A DNA stretch of 64,000 nt from an uncultured Chitinophaga sp. (GTDB lineage: Bacteria > Bacteroidota > Bacteroidia > Chitinophagales > Chitinophagaceae). Shown here piece after piece: positions 43,028 to 52,600 of the stretch. The notes below the pieces were generated by a model. The model ran no database searches. It was not told the DNA's origin and saw only the letters and a program-made list of their open reading frames with translations. A program made the translations under genes and the position numbers. How positions within the stretch are numbered: the first letter of the stretch is position 1; each line of letters starts with the position of its first letter. The DNA lies in the NCBI RefSeq assembly GCF_902168175.1, contig NZ_CABHOU010000095.1, positions 372,001-436,000 on the forward strand, given 5' to 3'.

Positions 43028-43870
43028 ATGAGAAGAACAGCACTATTACAATTCACCATAGCCGCCATTACACTGGCGCTATTATCCTGCGGATCTGCTA
43101 AAAAGATAACCCGCGCTAATTTTCCCTCTGATACTACAGGGATGGTTAAAAGAGATTCTTCAGCGTTAACTGCCGGGGCAGACAGAGCGCTGGCCCTCGA
43201 CATTGCCTCGAAAGTAAAGGCTAATCACATCGACTTCAAAACCTTTGAGGCCAAGCTGAAGGTAGATTACGCCAACGACAAAGGCACATCATTCAATAAC
43301 ATCCGTGTAAACATCCGCATGATCAAAGACAGCGTGATATGGATATCCTGCTCGGTGTTAATACTGGACGATGTGGTAAGGGCGGTGATTACCAAAGACA
43401 GTCTGAAACTCGTGAACAGGAAAGACAAAACAGTATTGTTGCGCGATATTGCCAATGCTAAAGAAACACTTAACATCCCATTTGATTTTGCTACCCTGCA
43501 GGACCTGATTATCGGGAACGCCATTTACTTCAACGACTCTATCACCAATATCATTAAAACACCTTCGGTAGTTTCTTTTAGCTGTCAGCATCCCGAAGTG
43601 GTGAGTTTGTTTAACGTATTTGCAGATGATTTCGGATTGCAGCAGAGCAAGGTTACCGACCGCGATAGTACGGGTACGGCTGCCCGCAGCTGCGAGCTAA
43701 CTTATGGAGAGTACAAAACCATACAGGGCCGTAAGTTTCCCACTCAGCGCCGCATTTACATAGAAGAGAAGAACATTCTCAAAGTAGCGATGGACTTCAA
43801 AGACAAGATTGAATTTGATACACCCGTATCTGTTCCATTTAAAGTGCCCGCCAGTTACACAAAAGAATAG
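43028..43870 (+). CDS. DUF4292 family lipoprotein (LolB/LolA-like fold)
   Basis: A 280-residue protein with lipobox LALLSC (Cys21). After a linker the body has long amphipathic beta strands (FKTFEAKLKVDYANDKGTSF, VIWISCSVLILDDVVRAVIT) and ends EKNILKVAMDFKDKIEFDTP. This fits DUF4292, predicted to have the half-barrel fold of LolA/LolB lipoprotein carriers. It could bind lipid or lipoprotein acyl chains at the outer membrane. It sits between the TPR lipoprotein and the EnvC-like gene. Confidence 0.82.
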   Translation: MRRTALLQFTIAAITLALLSCGSAKKITRANFPSDTTGMVKRDSSALTAGADRALALDIASKVKANHIDFKTFEAKLKVDYANDKGTSFNNIRVNIRMIKDSVIWISCSVLILDDVVRAVITKDSLKLVNRKDKTVLLRDIANAKETLNIPFDFATLQDLIIGNAIYFNDSITNIIKTPSVVSFSCQHPEVVSLFNVFADDFGLQQSKVTDRDSTGTAARSCELTYGEYKTIQGRKFPTQRRIYIEEKNILKVAMDFKDKIEFDTPVSVPFKVPASYTKE

Positions 43871-43964
43871 CAACCGCCCTTGCGGGACACAATCATTTTT
43901 AACAATTAACGTTGTATATTTATCGTTTATATAACCAGTTTCCTGAGCTCATTTTAAATTTATC

Positions 43965-45389
43965 ATGTTGCAATTGAAAAGAATTATCCCATTTATCTTT
44001 CTGCTCGTCCTCATCACTCCTGCTATACTGCATGCGCAAACCACGCAACAGACGCGGGAGGACCTCGAACGCCAGAAACGGGAACTGCAACAGGAACTGA
44101 ATGAGGCCCAGGCAGCTTTGAACGAAACAAAGAAAACCTCTAAGCAAAGCCTTTTCCAACTGAACGCCCTTCGTAAAAAGGTTGCCTTACGCGAAGGCAT
44201 GATCCGCAACATTAACGGGGAAATCAACTTTATTAATGGTGATATTAACTCCGCTATCCGCGATGTAAAAACGTTGGAGAAGGACCTTGATACGCTGAAG
44301 GCGCAGTATGCACAACTGGTAGTGTATGCATATAAAAACCGCGGTGCGTACGCCATGCTCAACTTCGTATTTTCGGCTAACAGTTTTAACGACGCCATCC
44401 GCCGTTACGAGTACATGAAGCAGTACCGCGAGTATCGCCAGCGCCAGGCCGATAACATTGTTCAAACACAGGAGCAGCTTAAGATAAAGATCGCTAACCT
44501 GGAAGATCAGCGGGGTAAACGTTCGCTGGTGCTTAAAACAGAACAGCAGGAAAGAGAAGTACTCGAGAAAGACAGGAAGGAGAAGAATGACATGGTGGCT
44601 GCGCTAAAGGGTAAAGAAAAAGAACTGACTGCCGACATCAACAAACGGAAAAAAGATCAGCAACGTATACAGGCCAGTATTCGCGCAATTATCGCCAGGG
44701 AAATGGAGGAAGCGCGTAAGAAAGCAGCCGCTGAGGAACTGGCAAGAAAGAATGCCGAAGCAGAGCGTAAGAAACGTGAGGAGGCTGCCCGTAAAGCCGC
44801 CCTTGCGGCAGCCGCGGCCAACAATGCAAATAATACGGCCACCAATAATACACCAACACCGCCTCCGGTAAAGCCAGATCCAACACCTGCTCCGCCCCCG
44901 GTTAAATCTGCGGCAAGGCCGGAACGCTCGCTGAGTGTACTGGAAAATACAGGGGAACTGGTAGCATTGTCTGACAGGTTTGAAGATAACAAAGGTAAAC
45001 TCCCATGGCCTGTTTCATCTGGTACGGTGATCGGTGAATATGGTGTAAACCAGGATAGTGAGATCAAGATAAAAACGCAGTACGACGGTATCCTCATCGC
45101 CACTACCAAAGGCGCCAGCGTAAAAGCAATATTTGATGGTGAAGTGATCAGCGTATTTAACGCGGGCCCGGGTTATGGCTGGTGTGTGATCATACAGCAT
45201 GGCCGTTACTTTACTAACTATGTCCACATCGGCAACTACGCCGTGAAGAAAGGTGATAAAGTTAAAACAGGCCAGAACATTGGTACGGTAATGACGAATG
45301 TGGAGGAGAACCTGGGCGTATTGGACGTGCAGGTATATAAAGATGGTGCAAGTATGAACCCTCGCACCTGGCTTAGCCCCAAACGATAG
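43965..45389 (+). CDS. EnvC-like murein hydrolase activator (degenerate M23 domain)
   Basis: A 474-residue exported protein: signal peptide (residues 1-25, ending LHAQ), two coiled-coil blocks (about 30-110 and 150-285, very rich in Lys/Glu/Ala), a Pro-rich linker (NTPTPPPVKPDPTPAPPPVK) and a C-terminal LytM domain (about 345-474). The M23 zinc ligands are largely lost. Where active enzymes have H-x3-D, this protein has QYDGILIAT, and the H-x-H strand is replaced by GVLDVQVY; only the His in NYVHIG remains. That matches EnvC-type activators of amidases at the septum rather than a peptidase. Confidence 0.85.
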   Translation: MLQLKRIIPFIFLLVLITPAILHAQTTQQTREDLERQKRELQQELNEAQAALNETKKTSKQSLFQLNALRKKVALREGMIRNINGEINFINGDINSAIRDVKTLEKDLDTLKAQYAQLVVYAYKNRGAYAMLNFVFSANSFNDAIRRYEYMKQYREYRQRQADNIVQTQEQLKIKIANLEDQRGKRSLVLKTEQQEREVLEKDRKEKNDMVAALKGKEKELTADINKRKKDQQRIQASIRAIIAREMEEARKKAAAEELARKNAEAERKKREEAARKAALAAAAANNANNTATNNTPTPPPVKPDPTPAPPPVKSAARPERSLSVLENTGELVALSDRFEDNKGKLPWPVSSGTVIGEYGVNQDSEIKIKTQYDGILIATTKGASVKAIFDGEVISVFNAGPGYGWCVIIQHGRYFTNYVHIGNYAVKKGDKVKTGQNIGTVMTNVEENLGVLDVQVYKDGASMNPRTWLSPKR

Positions 45390-45403
45390 AAACTATTCAG
45401 CAT

Positions 45404-45438
45404 AAAAAATCCCGCAACCATACGTTGCGGGATTTTTC
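45404..45438. terminator. Bidirectional terminator between the EnvC-like gene and bshA
   Basis: aaaaatcccgcaac / gttgcgggattttt arms with a 6-nt loop. T tracts occur on both strands, serving the converging genes that end at 45389 and 45455. Confidence 0.9.
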
Positions 45439-45454
45439 TTTTTATAAAGATGAA

Positions 45455-46576
45455 CTAACCGATCACCTTTTCATACAGCCTTTCGTACTGCGGTATTATA
45501 TTGTCGATATGAAAACGCAACGCCTGTTCCAGGGCACCTTTCCTGAGCTTTTCGAGTAATACTTCGTCCTGCAGCACCTCGATGGCGTGAGCCGCCATCC
45601 TGTCTACATCGCCAACAGCACTGGTAAAGCCCGTTTGACCATTAATATTGATCTCCGGTAAACCGCCTGCATTCGAAGAAATAACCGGCACCTGCGATGC
45701 CATCGCTTCCAGTGCGGCAAGGCCGAAGCTCTCGTAATCGGAAGGCAGCAGGAATAAGTCCGCAATAGACATTACATCTTCCAGCTGCTCCTGTTTACCC
45801 ACAAAACGGATGTCGTCGCAAAGGCCCATATCGCGGCACATACATTCGATCATCGGCCTGTCTGGTCCATCGCCCACCAGTAATAATTTGGCCGGCATTT
45901 TTTCGCGCACCTGCTTAAATATCTTCACTACATCGGGCACCCTTTTCACCTTACGGAAGTTGGATACGTGCAGCAGTATTTTTTCTCCTTTAGGCGCAAT
46001 AGCGTCGCGGAAGTGCGGCATGTCGCGGCGTTTAAAACGGGCAGTGTCCACGAAGTTGTAAATCACTTCTATCTCTTTATCGATAGGAAAGGATTTAAAT
46101 GTTTCTTCCCGCAGGTTGTTGGATACGGCGGTAATGGCATTAGACTCATTAATGGAGAAGGTTACTACCGGGGCGTAAGTTTTGTCCTTACCTACCAGGG
46201 TAATATCGGTGCCATGCAAAGTTGTGATGAACGGGATGTGTTTACCCTGTTTGGCCACGATTTGCTGCGCCATGTAGGCAGTAGAGGCGTGAGGGATGGC
46301 GTAGTGTACATGCAGCAGGTCCAGTTGCTGGTTGAGTATTACATCCACCATGGTGCTGCTGAGGGCCGATTCGTACGGCGGAAAGTCAAAAAGAGGGTAG
46401 GTAGGCACCTGTACCTCGTGATAGTAAATATTGGCATGGAAAGCATTGAGGCGTACCGGCTGCTGGTAAGTGATAAAGTGCACCATATGCCCTTTATCCG
46501 CCAGCGCTTTGCCCAGCTCAGTAGCCAGTACCCCGCTTCCTCCATAGGTTGGATAACACACTATACCTATACGCAT
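45455..46576 (-). CDS. bshA: N-acetyl-alpha-D-glucosaminyl L-malate synthase BshA
   Basis: First enzyme of bacillithiol synthesis, joining GlcNAc from UDP-GlcNAc to L-malate. The 373-residue GT-B glycosyltransferase starts MRIGIVCYPTYGGSGVLATE at 46576 (the longer frame begins with unrelated residues) and has LLHVHYAIPHASTAYMAQQI, TTLHGTDITLVGKD and the GT4 signature LPSDYESFGLAALEAMASQV. This makes bacillithiol the likely low-molecular-weight thiol here. The other bsh genes are not in the window. Confidence 0.93.
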   Translation of the reverse strand: MRIGIVCYPTYGGSGVLATELGKALADKGHMVHFITYQQPVRLNAFHANIYYHEVQVPTYPLFDFPPYESALSSTMVDVILNQQLDLLHVHYAIPHASTAYMAQQIVAKQGKHIPFITTLHGTDITLVGKDKTYAPVVTFSINESNAITAVSNNLREETFKSFPIDKEIEVIYNFVDTARFKRRDMPHFRDAIAPKGEKILLHVSNFRKVKRVPDVVKIFKQVREKMPAKLLLVGDGPDRPMIECMCRDMGLCDDIRFVGKQEQLEDVMSIADLFLLPSDYESFGLAALEAMASQVPVISSNAGGLPEININGQTGFTSAVGDVDRMAAHAIEVLQDEVLLEKLRKGALEQALRFHIDNIIPQYERLYEKVIG

Positions 46577-46735
46577 GAAGTTGTTTTTAAAGTAATTACA
46601 CAATTGCGGCCTGCAACAGGCGGCGTCACGTGGAAACATCCTTGGCTGGTTCCTTTCTGCCGGCCTTTTAAAGGGCCGCAACTAATCTTCTGTTTCGCCT
46701 GCGAAGGTAAACTACAAAATTCAATTACCGCCCCA

Positions 46736-46767
46736 TTTGCAGGAGCAGCGGTAATTAATTAGCTTTA
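46736..46767 (+). promoter_or_regulatory. Candidate promoter of the M28 peptidase gene
   Basis: TTTG (46736-46739), 20-nt spacer, TAGCTTTA (46760-46767; one mismatch). The leader would be about 15 nt. Confidence 0.5.
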
Positions 46768-46789
46768 ATTTAAAATCGAACCTGGCTTA

Positions 46790-48163
46790 ATGAAAAAGCA
46801 CTTATTATTTTTACTGGCCTGCACAACGGCTCAGTTCACCTTTGCCCAACAAAACGACTCTGTTGCCATCCGCAGGATTGCCAATGAAATTCTCTCCAAC
46901 AGCTATGCTTACGAAGACCTGCGGGTATTAACCAAAAAGGTAGGTGCCCGCCTGGCAGGCTCCCAGGGCATGGTGAAAGCCGAAAAATGGGGCGTGGCAG
47001 CACTTAAGGCTGCCGGCGCCGACTCTGTTTACATGCAGGAATGTATGGTGCCGCATTGGGTACGCGGTACTAAGGAGGAGGGTAAGATCCTCTCTAACCG
47101 CCGCGACTTCGTACCCCCGTTAAACATTGCCGCCCTGGGTAATTCTGTAGGAACAGGTGCCAAGGGTGTTACTGCCCAGGTGATAGAAGTTAAATCTTTT
47201 GAGGAGTTGGATAAACGGAAGGAGGAGGTGAAGGGGAAGATCGTTTTCTACAACTACCCCTTTATCGATACCCATGTAAAAACCTTTAACTCCTATGGTG
47301 ATGCCGTTAAGTACAGGGGCCAGGGTGCCAGCCGTGCCGCCAAATATGGTGCTGTGGCGGTGGTAATAAGGTCAATGTCGCACAGTACGGATAACCACCC
47401 GCATACCGGTTCGGTAAACTATGCCGAAGATGCGCCGAAAATTCCGGCTGCAGCCTTGGGGCTTAAAGATGCGGACCGCCTCAGCAAACGGGTGGCCAGC
47501 GATCCTTCCATGAAATTGTACCTGCGCACCAACTGCGTTAAGCTGCCCGATACTATTGGCCACAACGTTATAGGTATTATCCGCGGCAGCGAGTTTCCCG
47601 ACCAGTACATTACGGTAGGTGGTCACCTCGACAGCTGGGACCTCGCCGAGGGCGCACACGATGATGGTGCCGGTTTGGTACAGTCGATAGAAGTACTTCG
47701 CGCTTACAAGGCACTGGGTATGCAGCCTAAACGTACTTTACGCGTGGTGCTGTTTGCAAACGAGGAAAACGGTGCCCGTGGTGCCGCTAAGTATGCCGAT
47801 GAAGCCAAGGCAAAGAACGAAAAACATGTGTTTGCGCTCGAAAGCGATGCCGGTGGCTTTACACCCCGTGGGTTCATGCTGGAAATGGAGGCCGAAAAGC
47901 GTGCAAAAATACTGTCCTGGAAGCCCCTGTTGCTGCCTTACGGCCTTTACGACTTCGATGAAGTTGGCGGTGGTGTAGACGTAGGCTTCCTGCACCGGGC
48001 ACTCGGTACGCCCATGGGTGAACTTTCTCCCGACTCCCAACGTTATTTTGATGTGCATCACGCAGCGTCGGACGTGTTTGAAGCGGTGAATAAACGTGAA
48101 CTGGAGCTTGGAGCAGTGGGTATGGCGGCACTTCTTTACCTGGTAGATCAATACGGTTTGTAA
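46790..48163 (+). CDS. Exported M28 family zinc peptidase (carboxypeptidase Q-like)
   Basis: A 457-residue secreted aminopeptidase/carboxypeptidase with signal peptide MKKHLLFLLACTTAQFTFAQ. A PA-like insert (about 110-225) precedes the catalytic M28 core. The zinc ligands are visible: His and Asp in GGHLDSWDLAEGAHDDGAG, the Glu pair in FANEENGARG, Asp in ALESDAGGF and the C-terminal His in DVHHAASDVFE. Likely acts on peptides in the periplasm or outside the cell. The following small membrane protein starts 17 bp downstream. Confidence 0.9.
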   Translation: MKKHLLFLLACTTAQFTFAQQNDSVAIRRIANEILSNSYAYEDLRVLTKKVGARLAGSQGMVKAEKWGVAALKAAGADSVYMQECMVPHWVRGTKEEGKILSNRRDFVPPLNIAALGNSVGTGAKGVTAQVIEVKSFEELDKRKEEVKGKIVFYNYPFIDTHVKTFNSYGDAVKYRGQGASRAAKYGAVAVVIRSMSHSTDNHPHTGSVNYAEDAPKIPAAALGLKDADRLSKRVASDPSMKLYLRTNCVKLPDTIGHNVIGIIRGSEFPDQYITVGGHLDSWDLAEGAHDDGAGLVQSIEVLRAYKALGMQPKRTLRVVLFANEENGARGAAKYADEAKAKNEKHVFALESDAGGFTPRGFMLEMEAEKRAKILSWKPLLLPYGLYDFDEVGGGVDVGFLHRALGTPMGELSPDSQRYFDVHHAASDVFEAVNKRELELGAVGMAALLYLVDQYGL

Positions 48164-48179
48164 ATCATTTCCCTATCAT

Positions 48180-48569
48180 ATGCGTCGATTCATTTTTATA
48201 ATAGTAGGTGTTATTGTGTTGCTACTGGCCATTTGGGGCTGGTTCCAGTTTTATTTTGTGTTTGGCGAAGGCCCACGTGCGGGAGAGCTTAACTACATCA
48301 TGAAGAAGGGGTATGTTTGGAAAACATATGAGGCAAAGATCATCCAGGTTGGCTTCAAAGGCGCTTCCGGCTCATTCCAGTCCAACGAATTCCAATTTTC
48401 TGTGGAGGATGAAAAGGTGGCCCAGCAGCTGATGAGTAGCAGTGGTAAATGGGTAAACGTACACTACCGCGAATACAAGGGCGCCTTGCCCTGGCGTGGT
48501 ATGAGCAAGTATATCGTTGATAGTGTGATAAGCGTGAGTAACTCACCCAGCACTACCACACTTCCTTAA
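48180..48569 (+). CDS. Small membrane-anchored hypothetical protein
   Basis: A 129-residue protein with one N-terminal membrane helix (about 4-22, FIFIIVGVIVLLLAIWGWF), followed by a soluble domain with alternating strands (KTYEAKIIQVGFKGASGSFQ, NEFQFSVEDEKVAQQLMSSS) and KWVNVHYREYKGALPWRG. I know similar uncharacterised Bacteroidota proteins but no function. It follows the M28 gene by 17 bp, and its stop lies 1 nt from that of the converging methyltransferase. Confidence 0.7.
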   Translation: MRRFIFIIVGVIVLLLAIWGWFQFYFVFGEGPRAGELNYIMKKGYVWKTYEAKIIQVGFKGASGSFQSNEFQFSVEDEKVAQQLMSSSGKWVNVHYREYKGALPWRGMSKYIVDSVISVSNSPSTTTLP

Positions 48570-48570
48570 C

Positions 48571-49281
48571 TTAAACAGCTAATAAAAGAAATATTGCCGG
48601 ACGCTTGTGTAATGCAGGCTCCGGTATTTTTTTCCATTCTGCTACAGGAAGAGTGCGGATGTATTCTTCGGGTGCGGTAAGGTCGGCCGCAATACAGAGT
48701 AGGGTGGCGTCCTTACAATGGGTGATAATGTCTTTAAACAGATGGCCGTTACGGTAAGGCGTTTCTATAAATATCTGTGTTTGCCCCTTTTTCTGCGATT
48801 GCAGTTCCAGTTCTTTAATAGCGTTAGTCCTTTCCGGTGGTTTTATTGGCAGGTAGCCTGTAAACTGGAAGTTTTGTCCGTTCATACCAGAGGCCATCAG
48901 TGCCAGCAGGATAGAGCTGGGGCCTACCATGGGCACCACGGTGGCGCCTATACTGTGCGCTGCCTGTACCACCAGGTTGCCGGGGTCGGCAATGGCAGGA
49001 CATCCCGCCTCGCTCAGTATACCCACATCTTTGCCTGCCTGTAATGCCTTTTTAGCCATACTAAGGTCGGGTGCATGGTTCTCGTGCATCAGGTGTAACT
49101 CCAGCTCATCGATATTGATGTTGCGGTCAAGCGCTTTCAGAAAACGACGGGCGGTACGTTCATTTTCAACAAAAAATACCTTTATAAGCCTGGCCCTTTC
49201 CGTAATGTAAGCAGGTATAGTAAACAGGGTGTCCGGACTTAATACGGTGGGCAGCAAATACACTTTTCCTAACTGGCTCAT
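48571..49281 (-). CDS. RsmI-like SAM-dependent (tetrapyrrole methylase fold) methyltransferase
   Basis: A 236-residue methyltransferase of the tetrapyrrole methylase superfamily. It starts MSQLGKVYLLPTVLS (49281) and has GILSEAGCPAIADPGNLVVQ, VPMVGPSSILLALMASGMNG, FTGYLPIKPPERTNAI and FIETPYRNGHL, the pattern of RsmI, which 2'-O-methylates C1402 of 16S rRNA. It is shorter at the N-terminus than E. coli RsmI, so it may be a paralog common in Bacteroidota. The start overlaps the stop of the EI24 gene as ATGA, so the two are coupled. Confidence 0.83.
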   Translation of the reverse strand: MSQLGKVYLLPTVLSPDTLFTIPAYITERARLIKVFFVENERTARRFLKALDRNINIDELELHLMHENHAPDLSMAKKALQAGKDVGILSEAGCPAIADPGNLVVQAAHSIGATVVPMVGPSSILLALMASGMNGQNFQFTGYLPIKPPERTNAIKELELQSQKKGQTQIFIETPYRNGHLFKDIITHCKDATLLCIAADLTAPEEYIRTLPVAEWKKIPEPALHKRPAIFLLLAV

Positions 49282-50042
49282 GGCAAACGTTGTTGTTGTA
49301 AGTGAATGGTAGCGGCAATTACGGCGTAACACGGAGCTACTATCCAGCCAATGATCGGTACAAACATCATAATATAAAATACGAGCCCGTTACCAATAGC
49401 CATGCCCTTATGTTGCGGAATGTAATTGATGCTCTGTTTCATCGTCCAGCGGCGACGCTCGAAGCTGTAGTCCATCATCGAAAAACCGAAGTAGTAACAT
49501 TCTACGATCAGGGCGATCAGCGGTGTAATCCATCCTATTACCGGGATAAAAGCCAGCAGTAAAATGAGCAGCATGTACATGGTTTGATATACGAGGTTAC
49601 GGAACGACAATTTTACACCACGCACAATATCTTCCAGCAACTGTTTCCAGTTAAAGGGAAAATCTTTATGCTGAATGATGGCCTCCGTTTTTTCAGAGAG
49701 GTATGCAAATATTGGTGAGCCTACGATCAGGAAAAGATATTTGAAGTAGGAGAAATAGAGTAACAGGAAGATAATCCGTATAGCGAAGCCCAGTAAAAGG
49801 AAGAAGAAATTTATCCAGCTGTTTTCCAGTTCCGCTATCCACATTTTAAGTGGCAGCAGGTTAAACAGGTATTCGGCAAAATCGCCCGAATACACCCACA
49901 CGAATTTTACGCCCAGCAGGAACAGCAAACAGTAAATCACACCGGGAATAATGATCCACTTCCATAACCGGTGTTTATTAATAAATTGATGCGCTTTTCC
50001 GTAAGATTGCAATGCGCCTAGAAACTCCCTGAACGAAAACAA
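49278..50042 (-). CDS. EI24/CysZ-like integral membrane protein
   Basis: A 254-residue protein with about four to five membrane helices, including WKWIIIPGVIYCLLFLLGVK, FFFLLLGFAIRIIFLLLYFS, LILLLAFIPVIGWITPLIAL and a C-terminal FYIMMFVPIIGWIVAPCYAV. The repeated PVIGW/PIIGW motifs fit EI24-domain proteins, which include the sulfate transporter CysZ. Sulfate uptake is possible but unproven. It is translationally coupled to the downstream methyltransferase. Confidence 0.8.
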   Translation of the reverse strand: MFSFREFLGALQSYGKAHQFINKHRLWKWIIIPGVIYCLLFLLGVKFVWVYSGDFAEYLFNLLPLKMWIAELENSWINFFFLLLGFAIRIIFLLLYFSYFKYLFLIVGSPIFAYLSEKTEAIIQHKDFPFNWKQLLEDIVRGVKLSFRNLVYQTMYMLLILLLAFIPVIGWITPLIALIVECYYFGFSMMDYSFERRRWTMKQSINYIPQHKGMAIGNGLVFYIMMFVPIIGWIVAPCYAVIAATIHLQQQRLP

Positions 50043-50121
50043 AACTTAATTTTTTATATGTGACATAATGAGCATTACCAGTAACTTAGATCAAAGATTC
50101 TAAATTAAAACATTTTTCAGG

Positions 50122-50742
50122 ATGGTTAAACTTGCCCGCGCATTTTACGAGCAACAGGATGTGTGTAAGATAGCAAAATCATTATTGGGAAAAGTATTGG
50201 TAACACAATTTAACAGTTTGCGTACAGCAGGCATTATCGTGGAAACAGAGGCTTACGCCGGTGTAACCGATAAGGCATCGCACGCCAGTAATGGCCGTAG
50301 AACGGCCCGCACGGAGATTATGTATGCGGACGGTGGGGTTGCTTATGTGTATCTCTGCTACGGCATTCATCACCTGTTTAATGTGGTGACGAATAAAAAA
50401 GATGTGCCGCATGCAGTGCTGGTAAGGGCGGTGGAGCCGGTAGAAGGAATTGATGTGATGATGGAACGTACCGGTAAAATTCGCTTTGATCATACCCTTA
50501 CTGCCGGCCCAGGCAGTTTGACCAGGGCACTGGGTATAAATACCCGCCACACAGGCGTGGTTTTAGATGGAGACGTAATATGGATAGAGGATGCGCCTAA
50601 AATTCCATCTGCCCAAATAATAGCCGGCACCCGTGTAGGCGTAGCTTATGCAAAGGAAGATGCATTATTGCCCTATCGCTTTTCTATCCGTAATAATCCC
50701 TGGGTAAGCAAAGGAAAAGGATTGGACCAAATACCGGTTTAG
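50122..50742 (+). CDS. DNA-3-methyladenine glycosylase (AAG/MPG family)
   Basis: A 206-residue base-excision repair glycosylase removing alkylated purines. Family motifs are present: IAKSLLGKVLVTQF near the N-terminus, IIVETEAYAGVTDKASHASN, RTARTEIMYADGGVAYVYLC, YGIHHLFNVVT, and later LTAGPGSLTRALGI and RVGVAYAKED. The catalytic Glu is probably the one in VETEAYAG. The gene converges on the PorP/SprF gene with stops overlapping by 4 bp (50739-50742). Confidence 0.93.
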   Translation: MVKLARAFYEQQDVCKIAKSLLGKVLVTQFNSLRTAGIIVETEAYAGVTDKASHASNGRRTARTEIMYADGGVAYVYLCYGIHHLFNVVTNKKDVPHAVLVRAVEPVEGIDVMMERTGKIRFDHTLTAGPGSLTRALGINTRHTGVVLDGDVIWIEDAPKIPSAQIIAGTRVGVAYAKEDALLPYRFSIRNNPWVSKGKGLDQIPV

Positions 50743-51755
50743 AACCTGGGACAAAGTGTTTTGTACTTGCTGTTTTCGTTGTGACGGCGAACGTAGATAA
50801 AGGAAAGTTCCACGCCACCCCTGTACTGAGATGCTGGTTTAAGTGTAGACACGTTAAGGTCATAACTCAGGCCCACCTGGAGACCATTAATTTCCAAAGC
50901 AACATAAGGGTTAACGGCATCTTTGAGACGGTACCAGCTACCAATGTAAAAGGTAGTTGGAGACTCGGGCATGCCGTTAAGCAGGAAGCCGTAAGCACCG
51001 CCGAAAGCTGTTTCGGTGGCCTCGTTCTGCTTCATATAGTGTGCGCTCATGTGTATACGGTTATTGCCGTTTACAGGAAACGAACCGCCCGCCTGGAAAG
51101 TATAGCGGTAGCTTAAACGGTTATTGTCCTGGTTCATGAACGTTTCTGTAGGCTGTGTAATATGATAATAAGATGCACCAAGGTAAAGGTTGGAATTTTC
51201 GCCTACCAGTCCATTATACAGCAGGCCCACGTTAAAGTCGGGGTAGGCAATGCTTGGGTTAGGAATGTTCTCGTTATTTGGCAAAGACGGGTTGTACCCT
51301 GTATTATCGATCTGGTTTTCGAAGATCAGTTTAGTAGCGTCTATACGTTTAGTTACCCACGCTACCTGAACACCCAAACCTAATGTATGGTTACCTTCTG
51401 GGTCCAGGCCTTTGTGATAGGCTGTGCTTAAACCAACATAGTTGGAAGTAAGGGCGCCTGCACCCGTTTTGTCGTAGAGCGCAATTACACCCACGCCCCA
51501 GATATCATTATAGGAAATCGTGTTTTTAAGAATACTGAAGTCGGCCGATACCGTACCCGTTATAAAAGGAGAGGCAATACTGCGCCACTGAGATCGGTAA
51601 TTACCTGCCACCCTGAAGTCGCCGGAGAAATACCCGGTAAACGCGGGGTTAAACGTCAGCGGAGAGGCAAAGAATTGCGTGAAATGCGGATCTTGCGCGG
51701 CGGCAGGACGCAGCGAAAACAAGATTATGGCTAAAGATAGTAATAGTCTTTTCAT
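50739..51755 (-). CDS. PorP/SprF family type IX secretion membrane protein
   Basis: A 338-residue outer-membrane beta-barrel with signal peptide MKRLLLSLAIILFSLRPAAA followed by the family hallmark QDPHFTQFFASPLTFNPAFT. It also has GNYRSQWRSIASPFITGTVS and a run of amphipathic strands ending in VGLSYDLNVS and YRGGVELSFIYV. Such proteins partner with type IX cargo or with the core machinery. No PorK-N genes or long adhesin gene are beside it, so it is an orphan copy. I start at 51755; the open frame extends upstream to 51824. Confidence 0.9.
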   Translation of the reverse strand: MKRLLLSLAIILFSLRPAAAQDPHFTQFFASPLTFNPAFTGYFSGDFRVAGNYRSQWRSIASPFITGTVSADFSILKNTISYNDIWGVGVIALYDKTGAGALTSNYVGLSTAYHKGLDPEGNHTLGLGVQVAWVTKRIDATKLIFENQIDNTGYNPSLPNNENIPNPSIAYPDFNVGLLYNGLVGENSNLYLGASYYHITQPTETFMNQDNNRLSYRYTFQAGGSFPVNGNNRIHMSAHYMKQNEATETAFGGAYGFLLNGMPESPTTFYIGSWYRLKDAVNPYVALEINGLQVGLSYDLNVSTLKPASQYRGGVELSFIYVRRHNENSKYKTLCPRF

Positions 51756-51869
51756 ACAGGTTCTTCGTATAGGGTAGACTGACACTATACAATGTGAAAT
51801 TACACGAATAATGTCATATCTCAAATTAAAATTATATAAAACTATGCGTTTTATAGACGAAAATGACCT

Positions 51870-52523
51870 TTACTGCTGCATTTTTGCCCCAAATGCGAGG
51901 TCGCCGGCATCGCCTAGTCCGGGTACTATGTACCCCTTGGCGGTCAATTCATCGTCCACATCGCCGGCCCAGATGGTAACTGGCACGTCGGCGTTCCGTT
52001 GAACGTACTCGATGCCGATGGTGCAGGCGATAGCGGTAACTATATGAATATGAGACGGTTTTCCGAAAACGGTAAGGTGTTCAATCGTTTTCACCAGCGA
52101 GGCGCCGGTGGCAAGCATAGGATCCGAAAGAATAAGCACTTTATCGTCGAGCGCCGGGCACGAAACATATTCCAGGCTGATTTCGAACGTTCCGTCGTGT
52201 TTATGTTTCCGGTAAGCGGAAATATAAGCGTGATCGGCTTTGTCGAAATAATTAACTAAACCCTGATGTAACGCCAACCCCGCCCTTAATATTGTTCCAA
52301 GTACGGGCTGATGTTTAATGACCATGCAATTAGCTGTTCCCAATGGGGTTTGCACCTCTCTGTCAACAAAAGTGAGCAATTTACTGATCTCATAGGCAGC
52401 CACTTCGCCCAGCCTTTCCATGTTACGGCGGAACCGCATTCTGTCGTTCTGCACATCTACATCACGGATTTCTGCCAGCCAGTCGCCTACAACGGAGTTC
52501 AGTTCACTGAGATTAATAATCAT
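51870..52523 (-). CDS. upp: Uracil phosphoribosyltransferase
   Basis: Salvages uracil with PRPP to UMP. The 217-residue protein has IKHQPVLGTILRAGLALHQG, the PRPP-binding loop LILSDPMLATGASLVKTIEH and the uracil-binding C-terminal GLGDAGDLAFG. The length is standard (about 208-217). It is separated from the VWA gene upstream by a palindromic terminator. Confidence 0.95.
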   Translation of the reverse strand: MIINLSELNSVVGDWLAEIRDVDVQNDRMRFRRNMERLGEVAAYEISKLLTFVDREVQTPLGTANCMVIKHQPVLGTILRAGLALHQGLVNYFDKADHAYISAYRKHKHDGTFEISLEYVSCPALDDKVLILSDPMLATGASLVKTIEHLTVFGKPSHIHIVTAIACTIGIEYVQRNADVPVTIWAGDVDDELTAKGYIVPGLGDAGDLAFGAKMQQ

Positions 52524-52600
52524 ACTACAGCCATTTTTACCGTTTCAAAATACCACTTTATTTTAAATGCGCTGCAAAATCCGTAGGGTTTTGAAAAAGA

